Source: Limosilactobacillus caviae
GTDB lineage: Bacteria; Bacillota; Bacilli; Lactobacillales; Lactobacillaceae
Reading direction: 5' to 3'
Assembly: GCF_014635905.1 (NCBI RefSeq)
Contig: NZ_BMDS01000002.1
Location: 310,001-374,000 of the forward strand
DNA: 64,000 nt
This document shows positions 1 to 9,126 of this stretch, one piece after another; the first letter of the stretch is position 1, and each line of letters opens with the position of its first letter. Under the pieces are notes generated by a model that was given only the letters and a program-made list of their open reading frames with translations, did no database searches and was not told the origin of the DNA. The translations under genes were made by a program, and so were the position numbers.

Positions 1-310
1 TGCAAATGTGCAACAAATTCCCGTAGAACATCATGGAATGAACCATCCTATTCATGAAATTATTACTGATCATGTTGTATATGCTACTCAGGCAGAGGGT
101 TATACTATCGCTCGGAATTCTGTTGACCGTTCTCAGCTATTCATTACGTATGTTGATATGATTGATGATAGTGTTCAAGGGCTTCGTCATCGTCGCTATC
201 CCGCATTTTCTGTTCAATTTTTCCCTGATGGTGCGCCGGGACCGGATGAAACAGATGGTTTATTTGACGAATTTGTCGATACGATGAATAGAAGGGAGGC
301 TCGTCACTAG
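1..310 (+). CDS. carA: Carbamoyl-phosphate synthase small-subunit-like protein, C-terminal part (CarA-like, degenerate)
   Basis: This is the last ~102 codons of a CarA-family class I glutamine amidotransferase; the gene begins before the window and reads in frame from base 2. Family landmarks are EHHGMNHPI, then VQGLRHRRYPAFSVQ and APGPDETDGLFDEF. In CarA this subunit hydrolyses glutamine and passes ammonia to CarB. Here the motif that normally reads GHPEASPGP, carrying the catalytic His and Glu, reads FFPDGAPGP, and the glutamine-binding QNHGF reads QAEGY. Glutaminase activity is therefore unlikely (inference; the nucleophile Cys lies outside the window). The stop overlaps the next gene's GTG start by one base (TAGTG), so the two are translationally coupled. 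Confidence 0.85.
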   Translation, partial: ANVQQIPVEHHGMNHPIHEIITDHVVYATQAEGYTIARNSVDRSQLFITYVDMIDDSVQGLRHRRYPAFSVQFFPDGAPGPDETDGLFDEFVDTMNRREARH

Positions 311-2784
311 TGCAAAATTTAAAGTCTGTATTAATTATTGGGGCTGGAGCAAATGATGTTCAGCACGGGGATGAGCTTGATTCGGCTATCTATCAAGTCT
401 CACAAGTCTTTAAACAAATGAAGATTAAAACAATTCTCGTTGATGATAACCCGTTTTCAGTAAGTTTAGAAAAAGTGGATCATGGATGCATTGTGCCGTT
501 AAAGGTTGAGAGTCTTGTAGATATCATTAATAAGTTCCACCCTGATGCAATTTTACCTACTTTAGGGAATCGACAAGCATTTGAGCTTACACAGGAACTG
601 TTAGAAAAAGGAATTATTAGAAAAGAAAACATTCAACTATTGGGTGTTCCTGAAGCCACCGTTCGCCAGGTTAATAGTGCGGTTCTTCTTGAACGGACCC
701 TTCGTCAAATGGAAGCACCGGTCAAAAAGATTATTACTGTTAACAACTATCAAGAAGCGCTTGATGAAGCTACTAAATTAGGCTATCCGGTCATTATTCG
801 GTCGGTATTGCCGAAAAGCAGCAGCACCCGGAAAATTGTTCATGACCGTAGTGAATTAGCTGATGCGGTAAAACAATGTTTAAGTCAATCAAGGGCTGAG
901 CAGGTTGTTGTTCAGCAAAGTTTAGCTGGATATAAGGAAATTGAAGTTGTCGTTCAGCGGGATAGCTCGGGGACAATGATGATGCTATCGATGATTGAGG
1001 ATATGGACCCGATTGGTATCCATGCTGGTGATTCAATTGCTTTTAATCCAGTTCAAACACTTCTGGACCGTCAAATCCAAGACATCCGTGATACTGCATT
1101 TGCTATTACCCGCAAGCTGCGGATTGTAGGGACAAATCACATTCAGTTTGCACTTGATACCAATAGTGACCGCTTTTATGTCATTAAAAGCAGTCCGTAT
1201 TTTGATCGCATCACTGCTTTTGCTTCACAATCAACGGGTTATCCAATTGCACAGGTAACAGCACAATTATATGCAGGTAAGCGCCTTCGCGATATTGATT
1301 TAGGCGAGAATTATATTCATCATGCAGCATTGGTTGAGCCAACAATGGATCATATTGCTGCCCGTGTTCCGGTTTGGGGGTTTAGTGAATTACCTAAAGC
1401 AAGCCGATTGCTGGGGACAGAAAAGCGTTCAGTTGGGACAGTGTTTGGTGTTGGGCGAAGTACAATTGAAGCACTTTTTAAGGCGATTGAATCACGTTAT
1501 AACGAACCTGCTGATTTCCATTTGGCAGCTCAAAAACAATTGACAGATGATCAGTTAGTTGCAAAAATTGTTCATCCAGAAGCTGGCCGGCTCTTTGTAT
1601 TAATCGAAGCAATGCAACGCGGATACTCAATTAGTGAGCTATCAGAGATGACAAAGATTGATCCCTTTTATTTTGATCAAATTGATAAGATGCGCTCATT
1701 AATTCAGGAAATTGCTAGCCATCCTAATAAAGAACCATTCTTACAAAAGGCTAAAAGCTATGGACTGAGTAACCAGCTCATTGCCAGGTTATGGGAAACT
1801 ACTCCTGAGCAGATTTATCAAATGAGCCTAGATCATCAATTAATGACAAAATATAAAGAAATTGAACCATCTGCGGGGGAATTTGATCAGCATACTAATA
1901 GTTTCTATTCTGCTTATGAGGAAGAAAATGAGATTGAACGAACTCCCCAACCAAGTGCACTTGTTGTTGGAACAGGGGGATTACGATTAGGTCTAAGCAA
2001 TTCTAGTGATTACTTTGTAGCTATGTTATTACAAGAATTGCAAAATGAAGGCTTTAATAATGTTGTTATTAATTCCAATCCTAGTTCAGTAACCCTTAGC
2101 CCGGAATTGGCAAAAAAACGCTATATTGAACCTGCCACTATTGAGAATATTTTACAAATTTTACGGATAGAACAACCTCAATATTTATTTATTCCCGCCA
2201 GTTATGGCAAATTGTTAAATTCTCTTCAAAAATATGATTTAGATGTAAAAATGGTTATTATTCCAGATGAATTACCATCTAATGCAGCGGGGAGTGATAA
2301 GCAGCGTTACGGATTTAACTATGTTTATGATGGTAACTACGCATATCCACTTGGAGCAACGACAGAGCTTTTCTCGCCAATTGCATTAAACTACCAATCA
2401 ACAGCCCTTCGTTATCCTGCTGATCTTGTTTCGCCAACTTACCAAAAACTCAATGATCAGGCTAATGCGGCAGTATTACAAATGGAGAAACCAGGGTTAT
2501 ATCAGGTAATCTTTGAACAGACGAATGATAAATTTGAATTATTAAAAGTTCAACCATTGTCATTGCCTGAAGTAGCTTTTCTCTCTAAAGCGTTACGGTT
2601 GAATTTACCTGGGATTTTCGCCCAATTATATACAAATAATTTAGATACTTTGCTAGAAACTAAAGCAGTGCCAGGGATTGTTACTTATCGGGCAACTTTT
2701 CCCTTTAAGGCCCTTCGAGTAAAAGGAGGAATTCCTGCTCGCAATCGGGTAATTGGTGCGCAAATGCAGTTTCTAGATGAATAA
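310..2784 (+). CDS. carB: Degenerate carbamoyl-phosphate synthase large-subunit-like protein (CarB-like, 824 aa)
   Basis: It aligns by eye with CarB: N-terminal pre-ATP-grasp domain (1-120), ATP-grasp (120-390; GIHAGDS at 236-242), oligomerisation region (400-540) and a second pre-ATP-grasp domain from about 549. Normal CarB is about 1060 aa. Here the second synthetase half is heavily shortened and the C-terminal allosteric domain is absent. In the first half the glycine-rich MGGSGGG loop is replaced by KSSSTRK (169-175), and the metal-binding EMNPR is KSSPY (293-297). Family knowledge predicts loss of carboxyphosphate synthesis. The reading frame is intact and keeps CarB-like spacing, so it is probably a retained non-catalytic or repurposed protein rather than a decaying pseudogene. 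The start is GTG, overlapping the carA-like stop. Confidence 0.8.
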   Translation: MQNLKSVLIIGAGANDVQHGDELDSAIYQVSQVFKQMKIKTILVDDNPFSVSLEKVDHGCIVPLKVESLVDIINKFHPDAILPTLGNRQAFELTQELLEKGIIRKENIQLLGVPEATVRQVNSAVLLERTLRQMEAPVKKIITVNNYQEALDEATKLGYPVIIRSVLPKSSSTRKIVHDRSELADAVKQCLSQSRAEQVVVQQSLAGYKEIEVVVQRDSSGTMMMLSMIEDMDPIGIHAGDSIAFNPVQTLLDRQIQDIRDTAFAITRKLRIVGTNHIQFALDTNSDRFYVIKSSPYFDRITAFASQSTGYPIAQVTAQLYAGKRLRDIDLGENYIHHAALVEPTMDHIAARVPVWGFSELPKASRLLGTEKRSVGTVFGVGRSTIEALFKAIESRYNEPADFHLAAQKQLTDDQLVAKIVHPEAGRLFVLIEAMQRGYSISELSEMTKIDPFYFDQIDKMRSLIQEIASHPNKEPFLQKAKSYGLSNQLIARLWETTPEQIYQMSLDHQLMTKYKEIEPSAGEFDQHTNSFYSAYEEENEIERTPQPSALVVGTGGLRLGLSNSSDYFVAMLLQELQNEGFNNVVINSNPSSVTLSPELAKKRYIEPATIENILQILRIEQPQYLFIPASYGKLLNSLQKYDLDVKMVIIPDELPSNAAGSDKQRYGFNYVYDGNYAYPLGATTELFSPIALNYQSTALRYPADLVSPTYQKLNDQANAAVLQMEKPGLYQVIFEQTNDKFELLKVQPLSLPEVAFLSKALRLNLPGIFAQLYTNNLDTLLETKAVPGIVTYRATFPFKALRVKGGIPARNRVIGAQMQFLDE

Positions 2785-2790
2785 TGAAAA

Positions 2791-2831
2791 AACCTTCAGT
2801 CTTTAATCTATGGAAGACTGGAGGTTCTTTT
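2791..2831. terminator. Bidirectional intrinsic terminator between carB-like gene and rqcH
   Basis: A 13-bp stem (2791-2803 with 2814-2826, one G-T wobble) is flanked by A-runs and T-runs. It sits between the convergent carB-like and rqcH genes and can serve both. Confidence 0.8.
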
Positions 2832-2856
2832 ATGTGGCGTGGTATAAACTTTTGTC

Positions 2857-4542
2857 TTATTTCCCTAATTTATGCGGGGTCACGTACAAGGTCTTTTGCC
2901 CTGTGAATGTGACGAAACCGGGTTTAGCACCATTTGGCTTATGAAGGCGTTTTGCTGGAAGATAATCAACGGGCACATTGTCGGAGTCACGACCTTTTGA
3001 AAAGTATGCGGCTAATTGGGCAGCCTCAAGGATCGTTTCCTCGCTTGGATTAGTTGAACGAACGACAACGTGGGAACCGGGAATATCTTTAACATGAAGC
3101 CAAATTTCATTTTTGTTAGCAATCTTAAAGCTTAGCCGGTCATTTTGAAGATTATTTTTACCGACTAAGACTGCCGTACCATCACTGGTATGAAATTCTT
3201 CAGGAGCGCTTACTTTAACTTTTCGCTGTTTTTTACCATGCTTTTTTTTCTTAATGTAGCCCTGTTCTTGTAACTCAAGTTTTATTTCTTGAATATCATC
3301 GGGGGCCGCAAGCTTAATCTGATTTTCAATACTTTCAAAATATCGAATTTCATCTTCTGTTATTTTAAGCTGCTCATTAACATAGTCAACAGATGTTTTT
3401 AGTTTATTGTACTTAGTAAAGTATTTTTGCGCATTACGAGATGGGGATAGCTTGGGAGAAAGCTTAATTTTTATTGGTTTGTTTTCATCATAAAAATTTG
3501 GAAGTTCGATTTCTTTCATTCCAGGGGTTAATTTACTAAGATAAGTAGTAAGGATTTCACCACAAATACGGTATTGGTCTGCAGTAGCGGCATCTTGTAA
3601 CTGTTGTTGGAGTTTTTTAACTTTTCGTCGGTCTTTTTTAAGTTCGTTTTTCAACACTTTTAATACTTGACCTGCTAATTCTTTTGACCGGTCCTGTTCT
3701 GCTTTGTTAGCATAAAAGGCGTCAAGAAGAGCTGATATCGAATTAAAGTGCTGCAACTGTTCTTCAGGGGTATCGACGGGAGGGAAAGCAGCAAATTGCG
3801 TTTTTCCATTAGCCATTGTAATAATAACCGGATCGGGATTTTCAAAATGATTAAGAAATTGCTGGTAAGCAGTTGGTAAGTTATCGCTTTGTAATAGTTC
3901 AGCTGCAAACTCTCTGGCTGAATCCTTGCCTAATCCCTGATAATGTTGCTGTAGTTGATGACCTAATTCTGTTAAATCAGAAGTCTGTTTTACAAGGTCA
4001 GAGTAAATTTGATTTGGAAGGTAAGGATTTACTTTATCTTGTTTAGGAGGCATCACAAATGTAGCACCTGGTAGTAAGAGACGGACACGATTTTGATCTG
4101 AGCCGACATGCTTGATTGTGTCGATGATTTTACTTGTTTTACGATTAACTAGTGAGATATTACTATGGCGAGCCATTATTTCGCTAATTAGAACTAATTG
4201 CTGACTATCGCCCAGTTCATCTCTGGTATCAAACGTAATCTTGATAATTCGATCGTTGTCAACTTGCTCAATCTTGTTAATAATTGCTCCTTCAAGGTAC
4301 TTCCGCATTGTCATGGTAAAATTAGTTGGCACAGCTGGATTCTTATATGGAATGTCTGTGATTTGAATTCGTGGGTAAGTTGGATTAGCGGAAATAAGTA
4401 ACGGGTAATTATGCCGATGAGCGCGAATGGTGATAATTAATTCGGCAGGGTAAGGTTGACTAACTTTGGCTACCCGACCAGTGGTTAATTTTTGATCTAA
4501 CTCATGGACGATTGCGTGAGTAAAAAAACCATCAAAAGACAT
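2857..4542 (-). CDS. rqcH: Ribosome quality control protein RqcH (NFACT family, FbpA-like)
   Basis: This 561-aa NFACT protein is usually annotated fibronectin-binding protein A. RqcH binds peptidyl-tRNA-obstructed 50S subunits and recruits tRNA-Ala to add C-terminal alanine tails. The NFACT-N domain spans about 1-200, a long basic coiled-coil lies around 270-430 (KVLKNELKKDRRKVKKLQQ), and the NFACT-R domain occupies the C-terminus (AVLVGKNNLQNDRLSFK, then WLHVKDIPGSHVV). The Asp97-Arg98 pair needed for tailing is present (DNDRII), so an active protein is expected. An AGGAGG-like ribosome site precedes the ATG. It is a single gene facing carB-like, with no operon partner. Confidence 0.93.
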   Translation of the reverse strand: MSFDGFFTHAIVHELDQKLTTGRVAKVSQPYPAELIITIRAHRHNYPLLISANPTYPRIQITDIPYKNPAVPTNFTMTMRKYLEGAIINKIEQVDNDRIIKITFDTRDELGDSQQLVLISEIMARHSNISLVNRKTSKIIDTIKHVGSDQNRVRLLLPGATFVMPPKQDKVNPYLPNQIYSDLVKQTSDLTELGHQLQQHYQGLGKDSAREFAAELLQSDNLPTAYQQFLNHFENPDPVIITMANGKTQFAAFPPVDTPEEQLQHFNSISALLDAFYANKAEQDRSKELAGQVLKVLKNELKKDRRKVKKLQQQLQDAATADQYRICGEILTTYLSKLTPGMKEIELPNFYDENKPIKIKLSPKLSPSRNAQKYFTKYNKLKTSVDYVNEQLKITEDEIRYFESIENQIKLAAPDDIQEIKLELQEQGYIKKKKHGKKQRKVKVSAPEEFHTSDGTAVLVGKNNLQNDRLSFKIANKNEIWLHVKDIPGSHVVVRSTNPSEETILEAAQLAAYFSKGRDSDNVPVDYLPAKRLHKPNGAKPGFVTFTGQKTLYVTPHKLGK

Positions 4543-4648
4543 TAGTTAAACCTCCTATATTAATTGTTAAAACGAAAATAGCACTATTAATTATACAGTT
4601 TTGAATCATTAATGAAAAGTAATGTTACTTTAGTGGACATTTTTTTAG

Positions 4649-4677
4649 TTGGTTTAGAAGCGTCAATGTGGTATGCT
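4649..4677 (+). promoter_or_regulatory. Putative sigma-A promoter for degV
   Basis: TTGGTT, a 17-base spacer and TATGCT lie about 80 bases before the degV start. Matches to both hexamers are moderate. It is the best pair seen in this intergenic stretch. Confidence 0.4.
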
Positions 4678-4757
4678 TTTTGTATTATGTGGGTAAAATC
4701 CGCGTAAAAACGCAATTATTTTAAATTATACAATTTTTAGAACATGGAGTTGATAAG

Positions 4758-5636
4758 ATGAAAATTGCTGTTGTTACTGACAGCACTGCCTACCTTTCTC
4801 CAGAAGAGGCGGCGGCTAATAATATTCATGTTGTCCCAATCCCAGTAACATTGGATGGTCAAACATACCGTGAAGGTGTTGATATTTCCACCAGTGATTT
4901 TTATGAAAAGATGGCAAATTCAAGTTCTTTTCCTAGTACATCGCAGACACCAATTGGTCAGTTGATGGAAGTTTATCAGGGCTTGGCTGATGATGGATAT
5001 GAAGCTGTGATTAGTATTCATTTAACGCGGGCAATTACAGGTTATTTAGATACCGTTGAGCAGCTCGCTGAACAAATGAAAGATATTATTAAGATTGTTC
5101 CGATTGATTCGCACCTAACCGTTAAGATGATGGGTTATTTAGCTTTAGAAGCAGCAAAATTAGCCAATGAGGGCGATGATTTAGACGATATCGTTAAGAA
5201 AGTAAAAGAATATCGCGATACTTTCAATAATGTTTTTGTAGTTGATGATTTACAAAACTTGGTTCGTGGTGGTCGCCTGTCTAACGCTTCTGCATTTGTT
5301 GGTTCAATTTTAAAAATCAAGCCATTATTAACAATGCATACGCCAACACATGCAATTGAAGCATTCGAAAAAGTTCGTTCAATGAAGAAAGCTAAGCTGC
5401 GTTGTGAGCAAATCTTTGATGAAGATATTGCTAAACTTGACTACCCGGTTCGCGCAATGGTCATTCATGCTGATGTTCCTGAAGAAGGGCAAAAATGGCT
5501 TGATAAGCTTCAAGAAGACCATCCAGATATTTCTTTTGAATTAAGCTACTTTGGTCCGGTTATTGGAGCGCACCTAGGTAAGGGAGCTTTAGCATTGGCG
5601 TGGATGCAAGATACAACAAAGAAGCCTTTAGCATGA
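4758..5636 (+). CDS. DegV family fatty-acid-binding protein
   Basis: The 292-aa protein has the usual DegV length and motifs: the N-terminal TDSTAYLS, a conserved S-T-S-Q-T-P segment around residue 60, and VVDDLQNLVRGGRLSNASAFVGSIL in the second domain. DegV/FakB proteins bind fatty acids, and some present them to the FakA kinase for phospholipid synthesis. Whether this copy partners FakA cannot be told here because no fakA gene is nearby. The start follows a GGAGTTGATAAG ribosome site. Its stop overlaps the next start (ATGA), so it is coupled to the following membrane protein. Confidence 0.9.
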   Translation: MKIAVVTDSTAYLSPEEAAANNIHVVPIPVTLDGQTYREGVDISTSDFYEKMANSSSFPSTSQTPIGQLMEVYQGLADDGYEAVISIHLTRAITGYLDTVEQLAEQMKDIIKIVPIDSHLTVKMMGYLALEAAKLANEGDDLDDIVKKVKEYRDTFNNVFVVDDLQNLVRGGRLSNASAFVGSILKIKPLLTMHTPTHAIEAFEKVRSMKKAKLRCEQIFDEDIAKLDYPVRAMVIHADVPEEGQKWLDKLQEDHPDISFELSYFGPVIGAHLGKGALALAWMQDTTKKPLA

Positions 5637-6274
5637 AAAAACAGACCTTAATCAAAACATTATTGGCAATTGCTGCTGGTATTTTAATGCTGTTAGTTTC
5701 ATTTACCGGATTCCAAACTGTCCTGCCAACGGGCGAGGCATTTATGCCATTAGCTGGGGTAATCGCAGTTGGTACGGCAGTTGCATTAGGAATTAACATC
5801 TCGTTTATTGTTACTATTATTAGTACAATTATTATGTTCGTTTTGGGAACCGCTGACTGGGTTATCTTAGTTGATTTTATTATTGTTTTAATCGTTGTTG
5901 GATTGATTTTAAAAAAGCAGGTTCCACTAAATATTGATCTTAACCATCAGCAATTATTATGGTTGGCAATTTTTACCGGATTAGTACAATTATTTTTTAT
6001 TTCAGCTTTCTATGGCTTAATTGGATTAGTGCTTACCGGCAGCCCAACAGGTGGTTTAACATTCGTGCAGCTAATCATTCCAAATGCGTTGCTTACAGGA
6101 TTATTATATGGCTTTTTGGTTGCACCAATTTCTTTAATCTTTCGCTGGGTTGCTCGAAAAGCTTTACATATTGATAACCACCATGATGATTCTAGTAATT
6201 CTGCGGATACCAAGCACCAAGGATCGATAATTGTTGATTTGAGAAATTCTAAAAATAAAGATGATAAAAAATAA
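5633..6274 (+). CDS. Integral membrane protein of unknown function
   Basis: The protein has 213 residues when started at the ATG that overlaps the degV stop. An upstream GTG in frame would add 11 residues inside degV and is less likely. It has about five or six hydrophobic helices (near residues 8-27, 38-62, 64-92, 108-132 and 142-165) and a charged, His/Asp/Lys-rich cytoplasmic tail. Size and helix count resemble small substrate-binding components of transporters, but I do not recognise a family motif. Coupling to degV suggests a shared envelope or lipid-related role (inference). Confidence 0.7.
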   Translation: MKKQTLIKTLLAIAAGILMLLVSFTGFQTVLPTGEAFMPLAGVIAVGTAVALGINISFIVTIISTIIMFVLGTADWVILVDFIIVLIVVGLILKKQVPLNIDLNHQQLLWLAIFTGLVQLFFISAFYGLIGLVLTGSPTGGLTFVQLIIPNALLTGLLYGFLVAPISLIFRWVARKALHIDNHHDDSSNSADTKHQGSIIVDLRNSKNKDDKK

Positions 6275-6312
6275 AGGTTTCAGGAACTAATCCGAATTCT
6301 AAAAACACTAAA

Positions 6313-6359
6313 AATAAACGACCAAGATTAGCTTCATTAGCGGATTTTGGTCGTTTATC
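6313..6359. terminator. Bidirectional intrinsic terminator
   Basis: An inverted repeat, ATAAACGACCAA against TTGGTCGTTTAT, lies between the membrane protein gene and the convergent HD-domain gene, with A/T runs on both sides. Confidence 0.75.
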
Positions 6360-6366
6360 ATATTTA

Positions 6367-7023
6367 CTATTTTTTAGCATTCCATTCGGCATGAAATTCA
6401 GCAAGATAATCAAGCATTACTTGTTGCCGATGGGCTGCTATTTTTTTAGCAGTAGCCGTATTCATCATATCTTTTAGATGTAGTAGCTTTTCATCAAAAT
6501 GGTTAATAATTGTTTCATTAGCAAGGTTGCGGTATTCTTCACGAGACATGTTATACCGTGGCTTAATTGCTGGATCATATATTTTTTCGTGATGACCACC
6601 GCCATAGTAGATTGCTCTTGTGATCCCGATTGCGCCGATTGCATCTAACCAGTCAGCATCACGAACAATTTGACCTACAATTGATAGATTAATTTGTTCA
6701 CCATCGAGGGTATGGGCAAAGGAGATATTATCAATTACATCCATTATTTGCTGAACTTGGTCAGAAGAAAACTCATTTTGGTTGAGATACGTAATTAATT
6801 CTTCTTTGGCGGCATTGATATTTTTGACTAGCTTTTCATCGATCGTGTCATGCAGGTATGCAGCAACAATTGGTAAAAACGGGTCCACATTCTCACCATT
6901 TGCTAGTCGTTTGCTCATTCTAACGACTCGGTTGATGTGATCCATCCCGTGACCAGTGCTATCCTGACCGAGCTTGCTAATCGTATATGCTTTGACCGCT
7001 GCTAATTGTTCTGTTTGATTCAT
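6367..7023 (-). CDS. HD-domain metal-dependent phosphohydrolase (YpgQ-like)
   Basis: This 218-aa HD-superfamily protein has the metal ligands in order: His near 25-29 (GHGMDHINRV), the HD pair at 58-59 (AAYLHDTID) and the distal Asp in RDADWLDAIGAIGITRA. Small proteins of this layout hydrolyse nucleotides or pyrophosphate-type substrates, but the actual substrate cannot be read from sequence. It is monocistronic and convergent with the upstream operon. The start is an ATG preceded by AGGTAAC-type spacing. Confidence 0.85.
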   Translation of the reverse strand: MNQTEQLAAVKAYTISKLGQDSTGHGMDHINRVVRMSKRLANGENVDPFLPIVAAYLHDTIDEKLVKNINAAKEELITYLNQNEFSSDQVQQIMDVIDNISFAHTLDGEQINLSIVGQIVRDADWLDAIGAIGITRAIYYGGGHHEKIYDPAIKPRYNMSREEYRNLANETIINHFDEKLLHLKDMMNTATAKKIAAHRQQVMLDYLAEFHAEWNAKK

Positions 7024-7166
7024 TTTGTTACCTCTTTTATCTTTTACTTATTTTATTTTAATACCTAATCAAAGAGGTGCCAATTCTAAAAAAGCCCATA
7101 GTCAAAAATAGGGCATCGCATCTCCTGAAAACCTCTTGTAAAATAATATATGAAGGGGAATCAATA

Positions 7167-7985
7167 ATGAACTTATTATTTTCAATTAACGATAAATTTG
7201 TTACGCAATTGGCGACTGTCCTGCTTTCAATCAAGCTTAATACTAAACAGCAGGAGTTTAATGTTTATGTATTGCAAAAAGAAAGACTACAACGAACTGC
7301 GGAGTTAGAGCAAATTTGTAGTAGATTCAATATGCACTATCACCCAGTAACAGTAGATGATGATTTGTTTAGCAAGGCACCGGTCACTGATCGTTACCCA
7401 ACAACCATTTATTATCGTCTGCTTGCACATGAGCTGCTGCCGACAAACTTACATAAGGTTTTATACCTCGATGCCGATGTTTTATGTGTAAATGATCTGA
7501 CAAGTCTTTATAATATTCCATTAGATGACTACCTATATGCTTCTGCAATTCATACTAATCTTACTAATACAACCGATGTGATTAATAAGATTAGACTGCA
7601 AAATTTTGATGCAGACGGCTATTACAATTCGGGAGTATTATTGATGAACTTGGATAATATCCGTAAAAAAGTACAAGCAAAGGATATTTTTGAGTATATC
7701 CGAAGCCACATGCTTTTATTACCAGATCAAGACGTTCTCAATGCTCTCTATGGACGCGATATCAAATCGGTTCCAGACCAGTTATACAATTTTGATACAC
7801 GGAAAGGAACGATTTATGAAACAATCTCATTTGGGGAATGGACGACTGATTGGGTGTTAAAAAATACGGTTATCTTACATTATTGTGGTCATGATAAGCC
7901 ATGGTTAGCCGATAAAAATACAGGACGATATACGGCGCTTTACAAAAACTACTTTCAAATGACCAACCGAATCTTGAATAACTAA
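7167..7985 (+). CDS. Glycosyltransferase family 8 protein
   Basis: The protein has 272 residues from the ATG at 7167, chosen because GAAGGGGAATC sits at the right distance and MNLLFSIND begins the family fold; an in-frame start 90 bases upstream lacks support. GT8 hallmarks are YYRLLAHELLP, the DxD motif LYLDADVL (102-104), YYNSGVLLMNL, LPDQDVLNAL and the C-terminal HYCGHDKPW. GT8 enzymes transfer glucose or galactose from UDP-sugars, in lactobacilli often to cell-surface polymers or glycoproteins. The acceptor is unknown and no partner glycosyltransferases are adjacent. Confidence 0.88.
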   Translation: MNLLFSINDKFVTQLATVLLSIKLNTKQQEFNVYVLQKERLQRTAELEQICSRFNMHYHPVTVDDDLFSKAPVTDRYPTTIYYRLLAHELLPTNLHKVLYLDADVLCVNDLTSLYNIPLDDYLYASAIHTNLTNTTDVINKIRLQNFDADGYYNSGVLLMNLDNIRKKVQAKDIFEYIRSHMLLLPDQDVLNALYGRDIKSVPDQLYNFDTRKGTIYETISFGEWTTDWVLKNTVILHYCGHDKPWLADKNTGRYTALYKNYFQMTNRILNN

Positions 7986-7986
7986 T

Positions 7987-8033
7987 AAAAGCATCGTGCT
8001 AATGAATGGGTTTCATAACACGATGCTTTTACT
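7987..8033. terminator. Bidirectional intrinsic terminator
   Basis: A perfect 12-bp stem, AAAAGCATCGTG (7987-7998) with CACGATGCTTTT (8019-8030), lies between the convergent GT8 and Tim44-like genes. Confidence 0.85.
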
Positions 8034-8046
8034 GATTAAAGACGAG

Positions 8047-9057
8047 TTAGTAAAGGATAACGGCAGCTGGCACAGTAATCCAGTAAAGGAGCGCTAGTAT
8101 AATCAATGTTAAGGGGATGAGTATTAAACACCTTTTCTGCCATGTGATTCGCTGTTTATAGGCCTTTGCCTGCTTGACCAATTCAGGAGAAACTTCTAAG
8201 TGCTGTTCAGTAATTTTTGCTTTATCTAGGCTAGCCTGCTTATTATAGTCTTTTCCGTTGAGGTGGAAGTGAGCGCCATAAACAATATTGTAGATCTTCC
8301 ATTCAGCGTTTTCGGTTTCTCGTCCAAAGACAACATAATCGGTCCATTGCTGACGCTTAAATGAGGAGTTGAATTGTGATAAAACATTAACTTCATTGTC
8401 TAAGCCAAATGCTTGTAATTTTGCAATTATAACGTTAGCTGATACTTGTTTAGCAGCTAACATTTTACCACGATTTACCATTACATCGTCGATAATACCT
8501 TCCGCAGCCTTATTTTTAATTTCAACCTGCATTGTCTTAAGAAAAGTGTACCCTAACTGTTGCTTTAAAATATTTAGATAATCACGATTACCGGTAAAGC
8601 AACGACGAATTGATTGTCCGTAGGTAAACTGAGCTTTAGCATAAGTATCAATTAAAGTTTGAACTAATTCATCGTCTAACTGGTGGGTATGTCCTAAGCT
8701 AATTTGATGTTCTTCCAACCTATTCTTAAATTGGGAAATGGTCATATTAGGCATTAGCATCCATTTAGCTAACCCGACAACTTTATGGGTATCGCTAGTT
8801 TCGCGAACGCTAATAATTAACCTTTTTACGAATGAATAAAGGTAAATAATGACACCAACTAGAAAAATAAGGAGAATAATGCTGTTTGCGCCATTAGATG
8901 AACTACCAGAATAGCTTCTTCCTGTTCCGCCCCCAGTAGAAGTATGGTGATGACCACCACCGCCAGTCGAGCCCATTGATGCGAAAGCTGATTGGATTGT
9001 CAACAATTTGATAATTATTATGAGGGAGATTATTTTTAAATATTTAAATGGTTTAAT
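8047..9057 (-). CDS. Secreted-signal, Gly/His-rich membrane protein with Tim44-like layout; probable ATT start
   Basis: The conventional start (TTG at 9006) has no ribosome site. Reading upstream in frame adds KPFKYLKIISLIIII...QSAFA, a textbook signal peptide with an AFA cleavage site, and an AGAAGAGGA ribosome site lies 8 bases before an ATT codon at 9057. There is no ATG, GTG or TTG in that position. Next come a Gly/His/Ser-rich segment (GSTGGGGHHHTSTGGG), one transmembrane helix, a ~220-aa soluble domain and a C-terminal hydrophobic helix. The order signal, Gly-rich, helix, helical domain resembles bacterial Tim44-like proteins, but the family call is tentative. Function is unknown. Confidence 0.65.
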   Translation of the reverse strand: MKPFKYLKIISLIIIIKLLTIQSAFASMGSTGGGGHHHTSTGGGTGRSYSGSSSNGANSIILLIFLVGVIIYLYSFVKRLIISVRETSDTHKVVGLAKWMLMPNMTISQFKNRLEEHQISLGHTHQLDDELVQTLIDTYAKAQFTYGQSIRRCFTGNRDYLNILKQQLGYTFLKTMQVEIKNKAAEGIIDDVMVNRGKMLAAKQVSANVIIAKLQAFGLDNEVNVLSQFNSSFKRQQWTDYVVFGRETENAEWKIYNIVYGAHFHLNGKDYNKQASLDKAKITEQHLEVSPELVKQAKAYKQRITWQKRCLILIPLTLIILALLYWITVPAAVILY

Positions 9058-9126
9058 GATAGTAATCCTCTTCTAAATTTATTAATCGGCTTATTATAGC
9101 ATATTGCTGGGCAGTCGATTAATAGG

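Noticed and set aside
5560-5799. A 79-aa minus-strand ORF across the degV and membrane-protein junction
   Set aside because: It overlaps two well-supported coupled genes, has no ribosome site and its composition reflects the antisense of hydrophobic codons.
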